Assembly (NCBI GenBank): GCA_030432015.1
Contig: JAUIHJ010000330.1
Coordinates: forward strand, 1-8,750
Direction of reading: 5' to 3'
From: a bacterium
GTDB lineage: Bacteria; Planctomycetota; Planctomycetia; Pirellulales; Pirellulaceae
DNA: 8,750 nt
The stretch's first letter is position 1. Every line of letters begins with the position of its first letter. Below the pieces are notes generated by a model. That model saw nothing but the letters and a program-made list of their open reading frames with translations. It was not told the origin of the DNA and did no database searches. The translations under genes were made by a program, and so were the position numbers. Below, in pieces: positions 1 through 6,213 of the stretch.

Positions 1-1
1 G

Positions 2-91
2 AAGCAGATTCTCGCCGGGGCCAACGTGGCAGAGGCGACACGGGCCCAATACGAGGCGAATCTGGCAAAATTCCGGGCGGCAATTCAGTGA
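2..91 (+). CDS. 3' end of an unidentified forward gene (partial)
   Basis: A reading frame is open from the window edge to a TGA at 89-91 and gives 29 residues, beginning KQILAGANVAEATRAQYEAN and ending in KFRAAIQ. The composition is rich in alanine, with spaced charged residues, and looks like an amphipathic C-terminal helix. I do not recognise the family. Another frame is also open across this short stretch. I prefer this one because its peptide looks like protein, it ends cleanly, and repetitive non-coding DNA begins soon after it. The start lies outside the window. Confidence 0.45.
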   Translation, partial: KQILAGANVAEATRAQYEANLAKFRAAIQ

Positions 92-173
92 CGGGAGTTG
101 CGGACCGCGCCGTTACCGGCCGAACGGACCGCTGCCATGTTTTGTCGATTGGGATGTCTGGAAATTGGTGGCA

Positions 174-207
174 GATCGGAGTTCGTGGCGGATCGGAGTT
201 CGTGGCG
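174..207. repeat. 17-bp perfect tandem duplication
   Basis: The 17-base unit GATCGGAGTTCGTGGCG occurs twice, head to tail, at 174-190 and 191-207. It lies directly in front of the first copy of the 103-bp-period repeat. No reading frame with recognisable protein covers it. Confidence 0.85.
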
Positions 208-209
208 CT

Positions 210-402
210 CGGGTGTTGAGGCAACGTCGGGCGGGTACGTGAGCTTCCTGAACTTTGGCTGGTGTTCGAGTGGCTTGGGTGGATGGCCCTTGAGTCCCCC
301 TTGAGTCCCCTTCGGGTGTTGAGGCAACGTCGGGCGGGTACTTGAGCTTCCTGAGCTTTGGCTGGTGTTCGAGCGGCTTGGGTGGATGGCCCTTGAGTCC
401 CC
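210..402. repeat. Two 90-bp direct repeats with 103-bp period
   Basis: Copy 1 is 210-299 and copy 2 is 313-402. By eye they differ at three of 90 positions. Both begin CGGGTGTTGAGGCAACGTCG and end in GGATGGCCCTTGAGTCCCC. The 13 bases between them are mostly another TTGAGTCCCC block. The near identity suggests a recent duplication. Downstream the array decays into isolated TTGAGTC heptamers at 405, 415, 455 and 468. The region is open on the reverse strand for a long way, but the translation is low-complexity and is probably spurious. Confidence 0.85.
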
Positions 403-512
403 TCTTGAGTCCCCTTGAGTCTCTGGTTGCTTGGGTCTCGGGCCGCCTCCGCCCTTGAGTCGCCTGCTTGAGTCGACTTGCGAATCGTGGGTATGGGCGC
501 CAGAGTCCTTTC

Positions 513-636
513 TTGTATGGATGGCCCCAACGTGTCCCCAACGTGTCCCCTTGTATGGATGGCCCCAACGTGTTGCCAACGTGATCCATTGTATGGCTGG
601 CCCCAACGTGTTGCCGCCCCAGCGTCTTGGATGGCG
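513..636. repeat. 38-bp minisatellite, three copies plus a decayed fourth
   Basis: Units begin at 513, 551 and 589, exactly 38 bases apart. A decayed fourth begins in register at 627 with TTGGATGGCG. The first 22 bases of each unit are nearly invariant: they begin TTGTATGG and end GGCCCCAACGTG, with one change in unit 3. The remaining 16 bases vary but still contain CAACGTG or GCGTC-like blocks. The units are therefore head-to-tail repeats without true spacers. No gene is evident over them. Confidence 0.85.
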
Positions 637-1058
637 TTAGCGTTTTCTTCCCTGCGTTAACCCGCGAAGTCTCTGATCCCCTCGAAGTGGTCCCGAGTTG
701 CCAAACGTCTCTTGAGACTCCCTTGCAGCCTGTCGACGTGTTCGCACCGTCGGCGTAGCACGCACTCGCATCCAAGTCCGGAAAGGGGCCACCCAACTTT
801 TCATGGTCCCACTGCGGAATCGGGCTGCGCGGCCGACGAAGACACACAGCCCGAATGGGTGGCATGAATTCGCTGAAATGTGAAATTCCCGCGGAAAACC
901 ACGCATTTTCGCCCCACCAATATGGCGGATTATCCGAGCGAATCGGGCTCAAACAACATATCTGGAAGAACCGGATCTGGAGTTGCTGGAATACAGGGAA
1001 GAATGTGTGCGGACGGTAAAGATGCGGTAAATAGGGTGACGATAGAAAACACCAGACA

Positions 1059-1074
1059 TCAGCAAGATTGCTGA
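1059..1074. promoter_or_regulatory. 16-bp palindrome, possible operator
   Basis: TCAGCAAGATTGCTGA has two perfectly complementary 7-base arms around a central GA. It lies about 130 bases upstream of the start of the Cys-rich protein gene. It has the size and symmetry of a dimeric repressor site, or it could be a short hairpin. No regulator can be named and the link to the gene is by position only. Confidence 0.25.
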
Positions 1075-1189
1075 GCCAATCACGTGCTCGTCGTTTTGTA
1101 CGTGCGGCCGCGACTCCAGAGACTCCGGCTCAATGAGCGGCGCGACGTGATCGGTGATGTTTCCAACTATCGTTTTTTTTTCCGGATCT

Positions 1190-1194
1190 AGGAG
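1190..1194 (+). promoter_or_regulatory. Ribosome binding site of the Cys-rich protein gene
   Basis: AGGAG sits seven bases before the ATG at 1202. It fixes the start there rather than at the in-frame ATG at 1154, which would add 16 residues in front of an otherwise standard signal peptide. Confidence 0.75.
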
Positions 1195-1201
1195 CCCTCC
1201 C

Positions 1202-1717
1202 ATGCGACTTCGGACCATTTCTTTGATGCTGTTGGCCATCGGCCTGTTTTGTACGGTCAACTCCTCGAGCGCAAGCGCGTTTGAGTTGCTTGATCGCGTT
1301 TTGAACTTGGGGTCAAGCCAAAAGGGCGCCCATCAGAAGGGTGATTGTGGCGGAGCATGCCAGAAGGGTGGCGCTGCTCAAAAAGGCGGATGCGCCCAGA
1401 AGGGTGGCTGTGCTCAGAAGGGTGGCATCGCCCAAAAAGGTGGCTGTGCCCAAAAAGGCGGATGCGCTCAAAAGGGTGGATGCGCTCAAAAAGGCGGATG
1501 TGCCCAGAAGGGTGGAATCGCTCAAAAAGGTGGACATTTTCAGAAGGGTGGCAAAGGTCACCGTGGCTTCTTCTCCGGCTTTGGTCATCACCACAGCAAG
1601 GGTGGAGCCTGCCAGAAAGGCGACTGTGGCGCCTCCCAAAAGGGTGGTTGCGCTCAAAAAGGTGGTTGCGCCCAAAAGGGTGGCTGCGCTCAAAAGGGCG
1701 GACCGCACCAGAAGTAA
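1202..1717 (+). CDS. Secreted Cys/Lys/Gly-rich hexapeptide-repeat protein (CAQKGG repeats), function unknown
   Basis: The product is 171 residues. Residues 1-26 form a classical signal peptide: basic MRLR, a hydrophobic core, and ASA before the likely cut at 26/27. After a short segment (FELLDRVLNLG) come about 18 QKG motifs, mostly as the six-residue unit (C/I/A)AQKGG: one block at about 40-117 and a second at about 137-171. Both blocks open with a QKGDCG variant. They are separated by a linker (118-136) containing GHRGFF and HHH. The mature chain has 13 cysteines and seven histidines and is strongly basic. Cysteines spaced six apart with histidines suggest metal binding, disulphide cross-linking or an envelope role, but this is inference. 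I do not recognise a named family. It is not the EGKCG pattern of bufferin-type peptides, and no maturation enzyme lies nearby. The start is supported by AGGAG at 1190. The gene is apparently monocistronic. Confidence 0.85.
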   Translation: MRLRTISLMLLAIGLFCTVNSSSASAFELLDRVLNLGSSQKGAHQKGDCGGACQKGGAAQKGGCAQKGGCAQKGGIAQKGGCAQKGGCAQKGGCAQKGGCAQKGGIAQKGGHFQKGGKGHRGFFSGFGHHHSKGGACQKGDCGASQKGGCAQKGGCAQKGGCAQKGGPHQK

Positions 1718-1765
1718 TTTTCATTGGATTGCCACAATCTGAAGTGGCTCGAGTGATCCGAAAAT

Positions 1766-1800
1766 AAAAAAGCCCCGCCCCTGTATGGCGGGGCTTTTTT
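1766..1800. terminator. Strong bidirectional Rho-independent terminator
   Basis: The sequence has a perfect 14-base inverted repeat: AAAAAAGCCCCGCC (1766-1779), a seven-base loop, and GGCGGGGCTTTTTT (1787-1800). The GC core is eight pairs, and each strand reads stem then U-run, so it can stop transcription both ways. It lies 48 bases after the stop codon of the Cys-rich protein gene and should separate it from the next forward gene. Confidence 0.92.
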
Positions 1801-1950
1801 CGTTCTTGGGTCGCGGCACCGCCGTGAGCGCATGCAGCCGGGCGTTCTGGATGGCAATCGCTTGACTTTCCGTGGGCAGGGTTGCCAGCATAGAATCTGG
1901 GACTGGGGCGAACCTGCCAGGCAAGGGTAGCGATCGCCAACTGCACACAG

Positions 1951-1956
1951 AGAGGA
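1951..1956 (+). promoter_or_regulatory. Ribosome binding site of the DUF1598-type gene
   Basis: AGAGGA lies eight bases before the ATG at 1965. It favours this start over the in-frame ATG at 1872. That longer form would place 31 polar residues ahead of the export signal. Confidence 0.6.
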
Positions 1957-1964
1957 CCCTGTTG

Positions 1965-3752
1965 ATGCTCCACCAACGATTGCACGGTATCGTTCTGTTG
2001 AACCACGTCATCGTAAGTCGTCCGTGTCCGCGTCCTTCCGCCTACCTGCTGCTGCTACTGGTGATCAGCGCCGTCAGCGGATTCGAGATTGCGGCTTTCG
2101 GCGGGGACGAAGGTCTCGATGCGAGGATCTCCGCGCACCTGTCGGCGGGCGAGTTCGGGCCTGCGCGTCAAATCGTAGATCAAGTCAACGACGCCGGTCG
2201 CCGCGACGCCTGGCTGCGCGGAATCGCGGAGGCTCAAATGCAAGCGGGCTCGCGGTACGCCTCGCTGAGCACGGCGTTTGACATTCGCGACGACCAGTCG
2301 CGCGGTCAGGTGATGGACGCACTTGCCGGACATCCGATCGCCGGTGGCCCGCGAGGTGGCGCCGCGTTGGCAGATTTTGATTCGTTGATCGAATTGATTA
2401 CCGCCACGATTGCGCCAGATTCATGGGACGATGTCGGTGGCCCTGGGGCGATCGAATCGTTCCCCGGCGGTGTGTTCGTGGACGGTTCAGGACTCTTGAA
2501 ACGCGTTGGCAGCGCACGAATTGACCCGCTGCTGACGACCGTGCGTACCGCGTCATCATCATCTGCCAGCGGCAATCGCGATGTGCGCAGGAAGGCCGCG
2601 TTGCGAAAGGTCTCCCTGACGCGTCTCGAGCAGCATATGCAGTTGCAGTGGGCGCTTGGCCGGCGACCGACCGAAGCCATGCAGAAGATGGCCGGCCTGC
2701 AGGAGATCCAATACCTCCTGTTTTATCCCGAAACCGGCGATATCGTAATTGCGGGGCCAGCGGGTGATTGGCAGCCCAATCTGCAGGGGCGGGCCGTGAG
2801 TGTCGCAACGGGCCGACCCGTGCTGCAGTTGGACGATCTTGTCGTCGTGCTGCGAAACTCGTTTGACGGGGACGGCCGGTTTGGCTGTTCCATTAATCCC
2901 GTGCCTGAGAATGTGGCTGCGGTCCAGGCGTATTCAATGGAGTCGGCCAAGAACCCGATCAAGCCATCCCAACGAGATGATTGGTTGCGCGGGCTTCGTG
3001 ATCGGCTAGGCAGGCAGGACATTTCCGTGTTTGGGATTGACCCCCGGACGCGCGCCGCGCGCACGCTGGTCGAGGCCGACTACCACATGAAGTTGATTGG
3101 GATGGGGCTGGAAGACGGAACGCCGGGTGTGACCAGCTACCTCGATAGCATTCAGGTTGCCGAAGGAGACAAGCCGCCGGCGCTCGACGTTCTGCGTTGG
3201 TGGTTCACCCTGAACTTTGACCACGTCAAAACGACCAAAGCGCGTGACGCGTTTCAGTTGCAAGGTCCCGGAGTCAAAGTGCTCTGCGAGAATGAAATGC
3301 TGACCGAGCGAGGTGAGCGCGTACACACGGGCGCGTCGGACGAATTGAATCAACAATTCGCCAACAGCTTTACGGCCCATTTTGACGCGTTGGCCACGAA
3401 GTACCCGGTCTACGCCGAGTTGCGGAACATTTTTAGCATCGCATTGGTCGCGGCCGTTATTCGCTCTGAGGATATGGCCGGCCGGATCGATTGGAAAGCC
3501 AACCATTGGCGCCACGCGGAACGTTGCCAGGTCGAACTTGGCGTCGCGCCCCGGCAGGTCGAAACGGTGATCAATCACCGCGTCATCAACCGCAAGCACA
3601 TTGTCGTGGGTGTGAGCGGCGGTGTTGCCGTTGATGCCAACCACTTTGTCTCAACCCGGAATTTCAAGGTTGACAACTACGGTCTGATGCAAGCGAGCCG
3701 TACGAGTTCCGAGCCCCAATTGCCACCGCGTGACGCCTGGTGGTGGGACTAA
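1965..3752 (+). CDS. DUF1598-type exported protein, planctomycete family
   Basis: The product is 595 residues from the ATG at 1965. A basic, Pro-containing N-terminus is followed by a hydrophobic stretch at about 26-45 (SAYLLLLLVISAVSG), which indicates an export signal or membrane anchor. Residues about 52-125 look helical. About 138-185 carry 'LIELITATIAPDSWDDVGGPG', which resembles a short motif I associate with planctomycete secretin-like and other exported proteins. A Ser-rich linker lies near 197-203. Residues about 205-565 read like the DUF1598 domain, including RWWFTLNFD, ENEMLTERGERVHTG and WKANHWRHAERCQVELG. The C-terminus ends in AWWWD. The biochemical function of the family is unknown to me. 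The gene stands alone between the terminator at 1766 and a convergent gene. Its TAA overlaps the inverted-repeat element that follows. The family call is by memory of conserved segments. Confidence 0.8.
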   Translation: MLHQRLHGIVLLNHVIVSRPCPRPSAYLLLLLVISAVSGFEIAAFGGDEGLDARISAHLSAGEFGPARQIVDQVNDAGRRDAWLRGIAEAQMQAGSRYASLSTAFDIRDDQSRGQVMDALAGHPIAGGPRGGAALADFDSLIELITATIAPDSWDDVGGPGAIESFPGGVFVDGSGLLKRVGSARIDPLLTTVRTASSSSASGNRDVRRKAALRKVSLTRLEQHMQLQWALGRRPTEAMQKMAGLQEIQYLLFYPETGDIVIAGPAGDWQPNLQGRAVSVATGRPVLQLDDLVVVLRNSFDGDGRFGCSINPVPENVAAVQAYSMESAKNPIKPSQRDDWLRGLRDRLGRQDISVFGIDPRTRAARTLVEADYHMKLIGMGLEDGTPGVTSYLDSIQVAEGDKPPALDVLRWWFTLNFDHVKTTKARDAFQLQGPGVKVLCENEMLTERGERVHTGASDELNQQFANSFTAHFDALATKYPVYAELRNIFSIALVAAVIRSEDMAGRIDWKANHWRHAERCQVELGVAPRQVETVINHRVINRKHIVVGVSGGVAVDANHFVSTRNFKVDNYGLMQASRTSSEPQLPPRDAWWWD

Positions 3753-3897
3753 ATGGCCGAGCGCGATTCAGCAGCGCGCACCCCGTCAGCGGGACAGACA
3801 CCTTTTTCGCCGACAGGCCGTCTTTCCGCAGTTGCATCGAATGGGCGGCGAAAGACGAGCCGGTCCCGGATTGTCACCGAATTGCGCTCGGTCATTT
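3751..3897. repeat. 147-bp inverted-repeat element (MITE/REP-like) between convergent genes
   Basis: Terminal arms at 3751-3769 and 3879-3897 are inverted copies matching at 17 of 19 positions (left arm AAATGGCCGAGCGCGATTC). Inside them a second pair, 3791-3812 and 3846-3867, matches at about 17 of 22. The whole can fold into one long imperfect hairpin with a 33-base loop. The left arm includes GGGACAGACACCTTTTT, which resembles a core I recall from intergenic repeats associated with REP-type Y1 transposases in several phyla. The left end overlaps the TAA of the preceding gene, and the right end lies 12 bases from the stop of the opposing gene. It could be a non-autonomous mobile or REP-like element, and it may also serve as a terminator for both genes. 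No transposase is present in the window. Confidence 0.6.
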
Positions 3898-3909
3898 CGT
3901 TGCCCGAGC

Positions 3910-4908
3910 TTAACGTCTCGTGCTGATCCGCAGACGCAGGGTGTCGATCTGCCGTTGGCGTTGAGCTTCCTCGGCGAAGGGATCGAATCGGCTCGCGGCA
4001 GGATGCGACTCGCAGAGGCGATCGGCCGCAACCTGGCGTTTGTTTGCGTCGCTGCGCGAAAGCATCGACAGCCAGACCGCTTGGTCGTGCAGCATCCAAG
4101 CGACAATGCGTTCCGGGGTATCCGCTCGAAGGACGGCCATGTCGTTGGTCATCCGGTCGATGCGATGCCGCTGCTCGCGCGTCAACACGGTTCGATCGAG
4201 TTGCTTGAATTGAGTGAGAACGACAACTCCCATCGCGCGGAGTTGCTGGTCGGCCCGCTGCCTCTGGGCGAACTTTGGACTGTCCAACTTCGCGACAAGC
4301 TCGCGGACATTCGCCGCGGAGACTCCGTCGCCACCAGTCGCCGCGGCGATCAGGTTCGCTTCAATTCGCTCGACCGACTCCTGCAGCCGCCAATGTGGAC
4401 GCAGCAAGTCGAAAATGGGCATCAACTCCTGGCGGCATAATTCGGGCTCGGCGAGCAACAGATGCCAAACGCTTGCAGCGGTCTCGCTGGCGATCGGGTG
4501 CTCCGGATCACCCACCTGTAATTTCACGTTGCCGCTACTGGGTTGCAAGAATTCGAGCCGCAACAATTCCGCGCCCGGTTGAGGTTCGCGAAGCATTCGA
4601 ACCTCGTTACCCTCGATGACTTCAATCGTCAAGCGCTGCGTGCCGTCGGTCAACTCGTATCGAATCGAAGGTGCGTTGCTATTGCCCGTCACCGAGAGGA
4701 GCTCGCGCCGTCCGCCGGACACGCTCGTCTGTTGGACGCATTTCTGTTGTCCACCACGAAGCTGCGTGGCGGTAAGACGGCCCAGGATGAGCTCAAATCG
4801 AAGCCAGTTCTTCGCGACAACGAGGCTACATGAAGGTTGTTCATGCCCCGTGCTGACTCGACCCATCAGGCTCAGCGCGAACACGCTCAAAGCGATCCAT
4901 CGTCGCAT
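3910..4908 (-). CDS. Secreted protein of unknown function with a HEAT-like motif
   Basis: The product is 332 residues. Residues 1-20 (MRRWIALSVFALSLMGRVST) form a signal peptide, so the protein is probably exported. The middle, about 28-135, looks beta-rich, with SIRYELTDGTQRLTIEVIEG. About 140-200 is helical. Residues 202-238 hold 'VAKLDSPKFAQRQRADQQLR' followed by a Gly, matching the planctomycete HEAT-like pattern LDSxxFxxRxxAxxxLxxxG. About 240-330 is helical and rich in Arg and Gln. There is no catalytic motif I can name. The start is set by GGGAGAGG (4915-4922) six bases before the ATG. An upstream in-frame start at 4980 would bury the signal peptide. The gene converges on the DUF1598-type gene across the inverted-repeat element. 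It may act in envelope or extracellular protein interactions, but that is inference only. Confidence 0.75.
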   Translation of the reverse strand: MRRWIALSVFALSLMGRVSTGHEQPSCSLVVAKNWLRFELILGRLTATQLRGGQQKCVQQTSVSGGRRELLSVTGNSNAPSIRYELTDGTQRLTIEVIEGNEVRMLREPQPGAELLRLEFLQPSSGNVKLQVGDPEHPIASETAASVWHLLLAEPELCRQELMPIFDLLRPHWRLQESVERIEANLIAAATGGDGVSAANVRELVAKLDSPKFAQRQRADQQLRAMGVVVLTQFKQLDRTVLTREQRHRIDRMTNDMAVLRADTPERIVAWMLHDQAVWLSMLSRSDANKRQVAADRLCESHPAASRFDPFAEEAQRQRQIDTLRLRISTRR

Positions 4909-5258
4909 CCTACACCTCTCCCTTTTGTTGGAGACGTTGGTCGCGACGATTCCGTTTCGCCGCAGTTCTTCGGCGCACAACGTGGTTTGTAGTCTTCGGA
5001 TTTTGTCTTTATCGGATTCCCGCAGCTGATGGCAGCTCGATTTGTGCGAAAATACGAGGATGGTGGCGGTGCTATCGGCACGTGGTGTTCGTTCCGCACG
5101 TGGCTAGTTGTTACTGGCAAATACTTTAGACCGCTTGTGCTGCGAATGACGACCGCTGGTCGACAGCAGAGAATTTGGAAAATTTTCGTCAGGAACCGCC
5201 GATCGCCGCGGAGGCCTGGATAGGCACCCCACCCATTATGCGGGCACGCTGGCTCGAG
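4909..5258. other. 350-bp gap upstream of the HEAT-motif gene
   Basis: No convincing gene is visible on either strand. The stretch should contain the promoter of the reverse-strand gene that starts at 4908 and the transcript end of the Nudix gene that stops at 5259. I see no clear -35/-10 pair and no strong terminator. Small direct repeats are present: GCACGTGG at 5078 and 5096, and GCAGCT at 5024 and again ten bases later. Confidence 0.4.
4915..4922 (-). promoter_or_regulatory. Ribosome binding site of the reverse-strand HEAT-motif gene
   Basis: On the reverse strand GGGAGAGG stands six bases before the ATG at 4908. This selects the start that leaves a clean signal peptide at the N-terminus. 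Confidence 0.65.
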
Positions 5259-5672
5259 TTAGTCACCCAGGTTGAATTCGCCGCGCTGCCAGGCGAGCAA
5301 GAAATGCCGATTGCTTTCCAAGAGATCAGGCAGTTGCGTCAACTCTTCACGTTCCAGCCACTTCACTGACTCGACTTCGGCAGGATTTGGCAGCGGTGTC
5401 GTCGCCAGGGGATCGCATAGCCACCAAGCCAGTGCGACGTCCCACGGCGTCACACTCTGCCAAAGGCGACGCTTAGGGCAGACGGTCACGGCCAGCTCCT
5501 CTTGTAGTTCGCGGATGACGGCGTCCTGCTCGGACTCCCCCGCCTCCAAATGGCCTCCCGGAAAGCAGAACATGCCCGGGGCAACGACGTGCCGTGAACG
5601 CCGAATGACCAGCAGCCGCGATCCTTGCGGAACGACGGCGACGACTCCCTCGACCAACAGTTCCCTGGGCAT
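5259..5672 (-). CDS. Nudix hydrolase
   Basis: The product is 137 residues from the ATG at 5672. The Nudix box is plain: GHLEAGE then seven residues then RELQEELAV, fitting Gx5Ex7REUxEExGU, with Ala where Gly usually stands near the end. It is preceded by FCFPGG, the usual approach to the box. The Glu residues of REx2EE should bind the divalent metal that hydrolyses a nucleoside diphosphate linked to another group. The substrate cannot be told. A beta strand (VEGVVAVVPQGSRLLVIRR) comes before the box, and VESVKWLEREELTQLPDLL after it is typical of the fold. An in-frame GTG at 5717 would add 15 residues. Neither start has a good ribosome binding site, so the start is uncertain. The gene lies downstream of the DCC gene on the same strand and may share its transcript. 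Confidence 0.88.
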   Translation of the reverse strand: MPRELLVEGVVAVVPQGSRLLVIRRSRHVVAPGMFCFPGGHLEAGESEQDAVIRELQEELAVTVCPKRRLWQSVTPWDVALAWWLCDPLATTPLPNPAEVESVKWLEREELTQLPDLLESNRHFLLAWQRGEFNLGD

Positions 5673-5773
5673 GGCGATGTATTGAGGCTCCGCGAGGATG
5701 GTGCGGCTGGAGGGCACCGGGTCAATTGCTCAGCCGTGGGATCGGCCGATTCAAGTCGTGCCTGGTGCATGAA

Positions 5774-6199
5774 CTAGCGAAAGTGAATATCGCAGCTTCC
5801 GCTGTCGCAGTCTGCGGTCTTGCCAAACAGGTAACGGCGTTTGGCAACCTGGCGGTAGAAAAACTTCCAGAGCCCTAAACTCAGGGGGATATGGAGGAGG
5901 GGAGCGAGTGCCCACAGAGACGGCAGGCGCCGCGTCAGGTAACGAAATGCCGCTGCACCGCCCCGGGCCTTTCCGTGTTTGTCGACGACGTACATCTCGT
6001 CCATTAATTGGTCGTGCGTCAGGTCAGGAAACCGCCGCGCGACTTCAGCATCATGCAACGATAGGAACGCCAGCCGCCCGCCTCCGAGTCGATGCAGGCG
6101 TCGCACGGACGTCGTGCAAAAGCGGCAGTGCCCATCGTAGATGACGATGTCGGCCTCTGGCAGCGAGTCCGGCGATGGTAACGGGCCTGTGGATAACAT
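5774..6199 (-). CDS. DCC-family (DUF393/YuxK-like) thiol-disulphide oxidoreductase
   Basis: The product is 141 residues. The family signature YDGHCRFC is at 21-28, so Cys25 and Cys28 form the CxxC redox pair on a thioredoxin-like fold. After it come RLAFLSLHD, the DEMYVVD strand, and GGAAAFRYLTRRLPSLW. The C-terminal hydrophobic/aromatic segment LLHIPLSLGLWKFFYRQVAKRRY is usual for the family. The tail CDSGSCDIHF adds a second cysteine pair (131, 136), which I recall in planctomycete members. There is no signal peptide, so a cytoplasmic or membrane-associated location is likely. The start is supported by GGAGAGAG six bases upstream. The protein probably reduces or exchanges disulphides, but partners are unknown. 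The Nudix gene begins about 100 bases downstream. Confidence 0.9.
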   Translation of the reverse strand: MLSTGPLPSPDSLPEADIVIYDGHCRFCTTSVRRLHRLGGGRLAFLSLHDAEVARRFPDLTHDQLMDEMYVVDKHGKARGGAAAFRYLTRRLPSLWALAPLLHIPLSLGLWKFFYRQVAKRRYLFGKTADCDSGSCDIHFR

Positions 6200-6205
6200 G
6201 GACGT

Positions 6206-6213
6206 CTCTCTCC
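6206..6213 (-). promoter_or_regulatory. Ribosome binding site of the DCC-family gene
   Basis: On the reverse strand GGAGAGAG lies six bases before the ATG at 6199. It confirms that start, which leaves about 16 residues before the first beta strand of the fold. Confidence 0.6.

Larger units (their letters stand above)
637..1201. other. Long non-coding gap upstream of the Cys-rich gene
   Basis: I see no convincing coding sequence here on either strand. The open frames present give translations with no recognisable motif, and none has a good ribosome binding site. The stretch holds a 16-base palindrome at 1059-1074, a run of nine T at 1173-1181, and the ribosome binding site of the next gene at 1190-1194. 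I could not assign a confident -35/-10 pair, although the promoter of the Cys-rich gene should lie here. Confidence 0.5.

Noticed and set aside
513..626. 38-bp period array as a small CRISPR
   Set aside because: The 16-base parts between conserved halves resemble one another and are far too short for spacers, the conserved part is not palindromic, and no cas gene is present.
113..952. Long reverse-strand open frame (279 codons) over the repeat region
   Set aside because: It owes its length to repeats that lack stop codons. The translation is low-complexity, has no motif and no ribosome binding site, and overlaps another equally open frame.
949..1260. Reverse-strand open frame upstream of the Cys-rich gene
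   Set aside because: It overlaps the signal peptide region of a well-supported gene, has no family signature, and ends in Ser/Arg-rich low-complexity residues.
1862..1896. TTGACT and TAGAAT as a promoter for the DUF1598-type gene
   Set aside because: Both hexamers look good alone but are 23 bases apart, too far for a standard sigma-70 type promoter.
1872..1964. Upstream start for the DUF1598-type protein
   Set aside because: The added 31 residues are polar and precede the export signal, and the ATG at 1965 has a ribosome binding site at proper distance.
1257..2006. Reverse-strand open frames opposite the Cys-rich gene
   Set aside because: They are the mirror of the hexapeptide repeat. The forward frame has a signal peptide, a ribosome binding site and a following terminator, and the codon variation falls at its synonymous positions.
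5486..5770. Overlapping reverse-strand frame beginning at 5770, next to the Nudix gene
   Set aside because: It is a different frame over the Nudix coding sequence and has no motif. The Nudix box is intact in the other frame, so no frameshift needs to be invoked.
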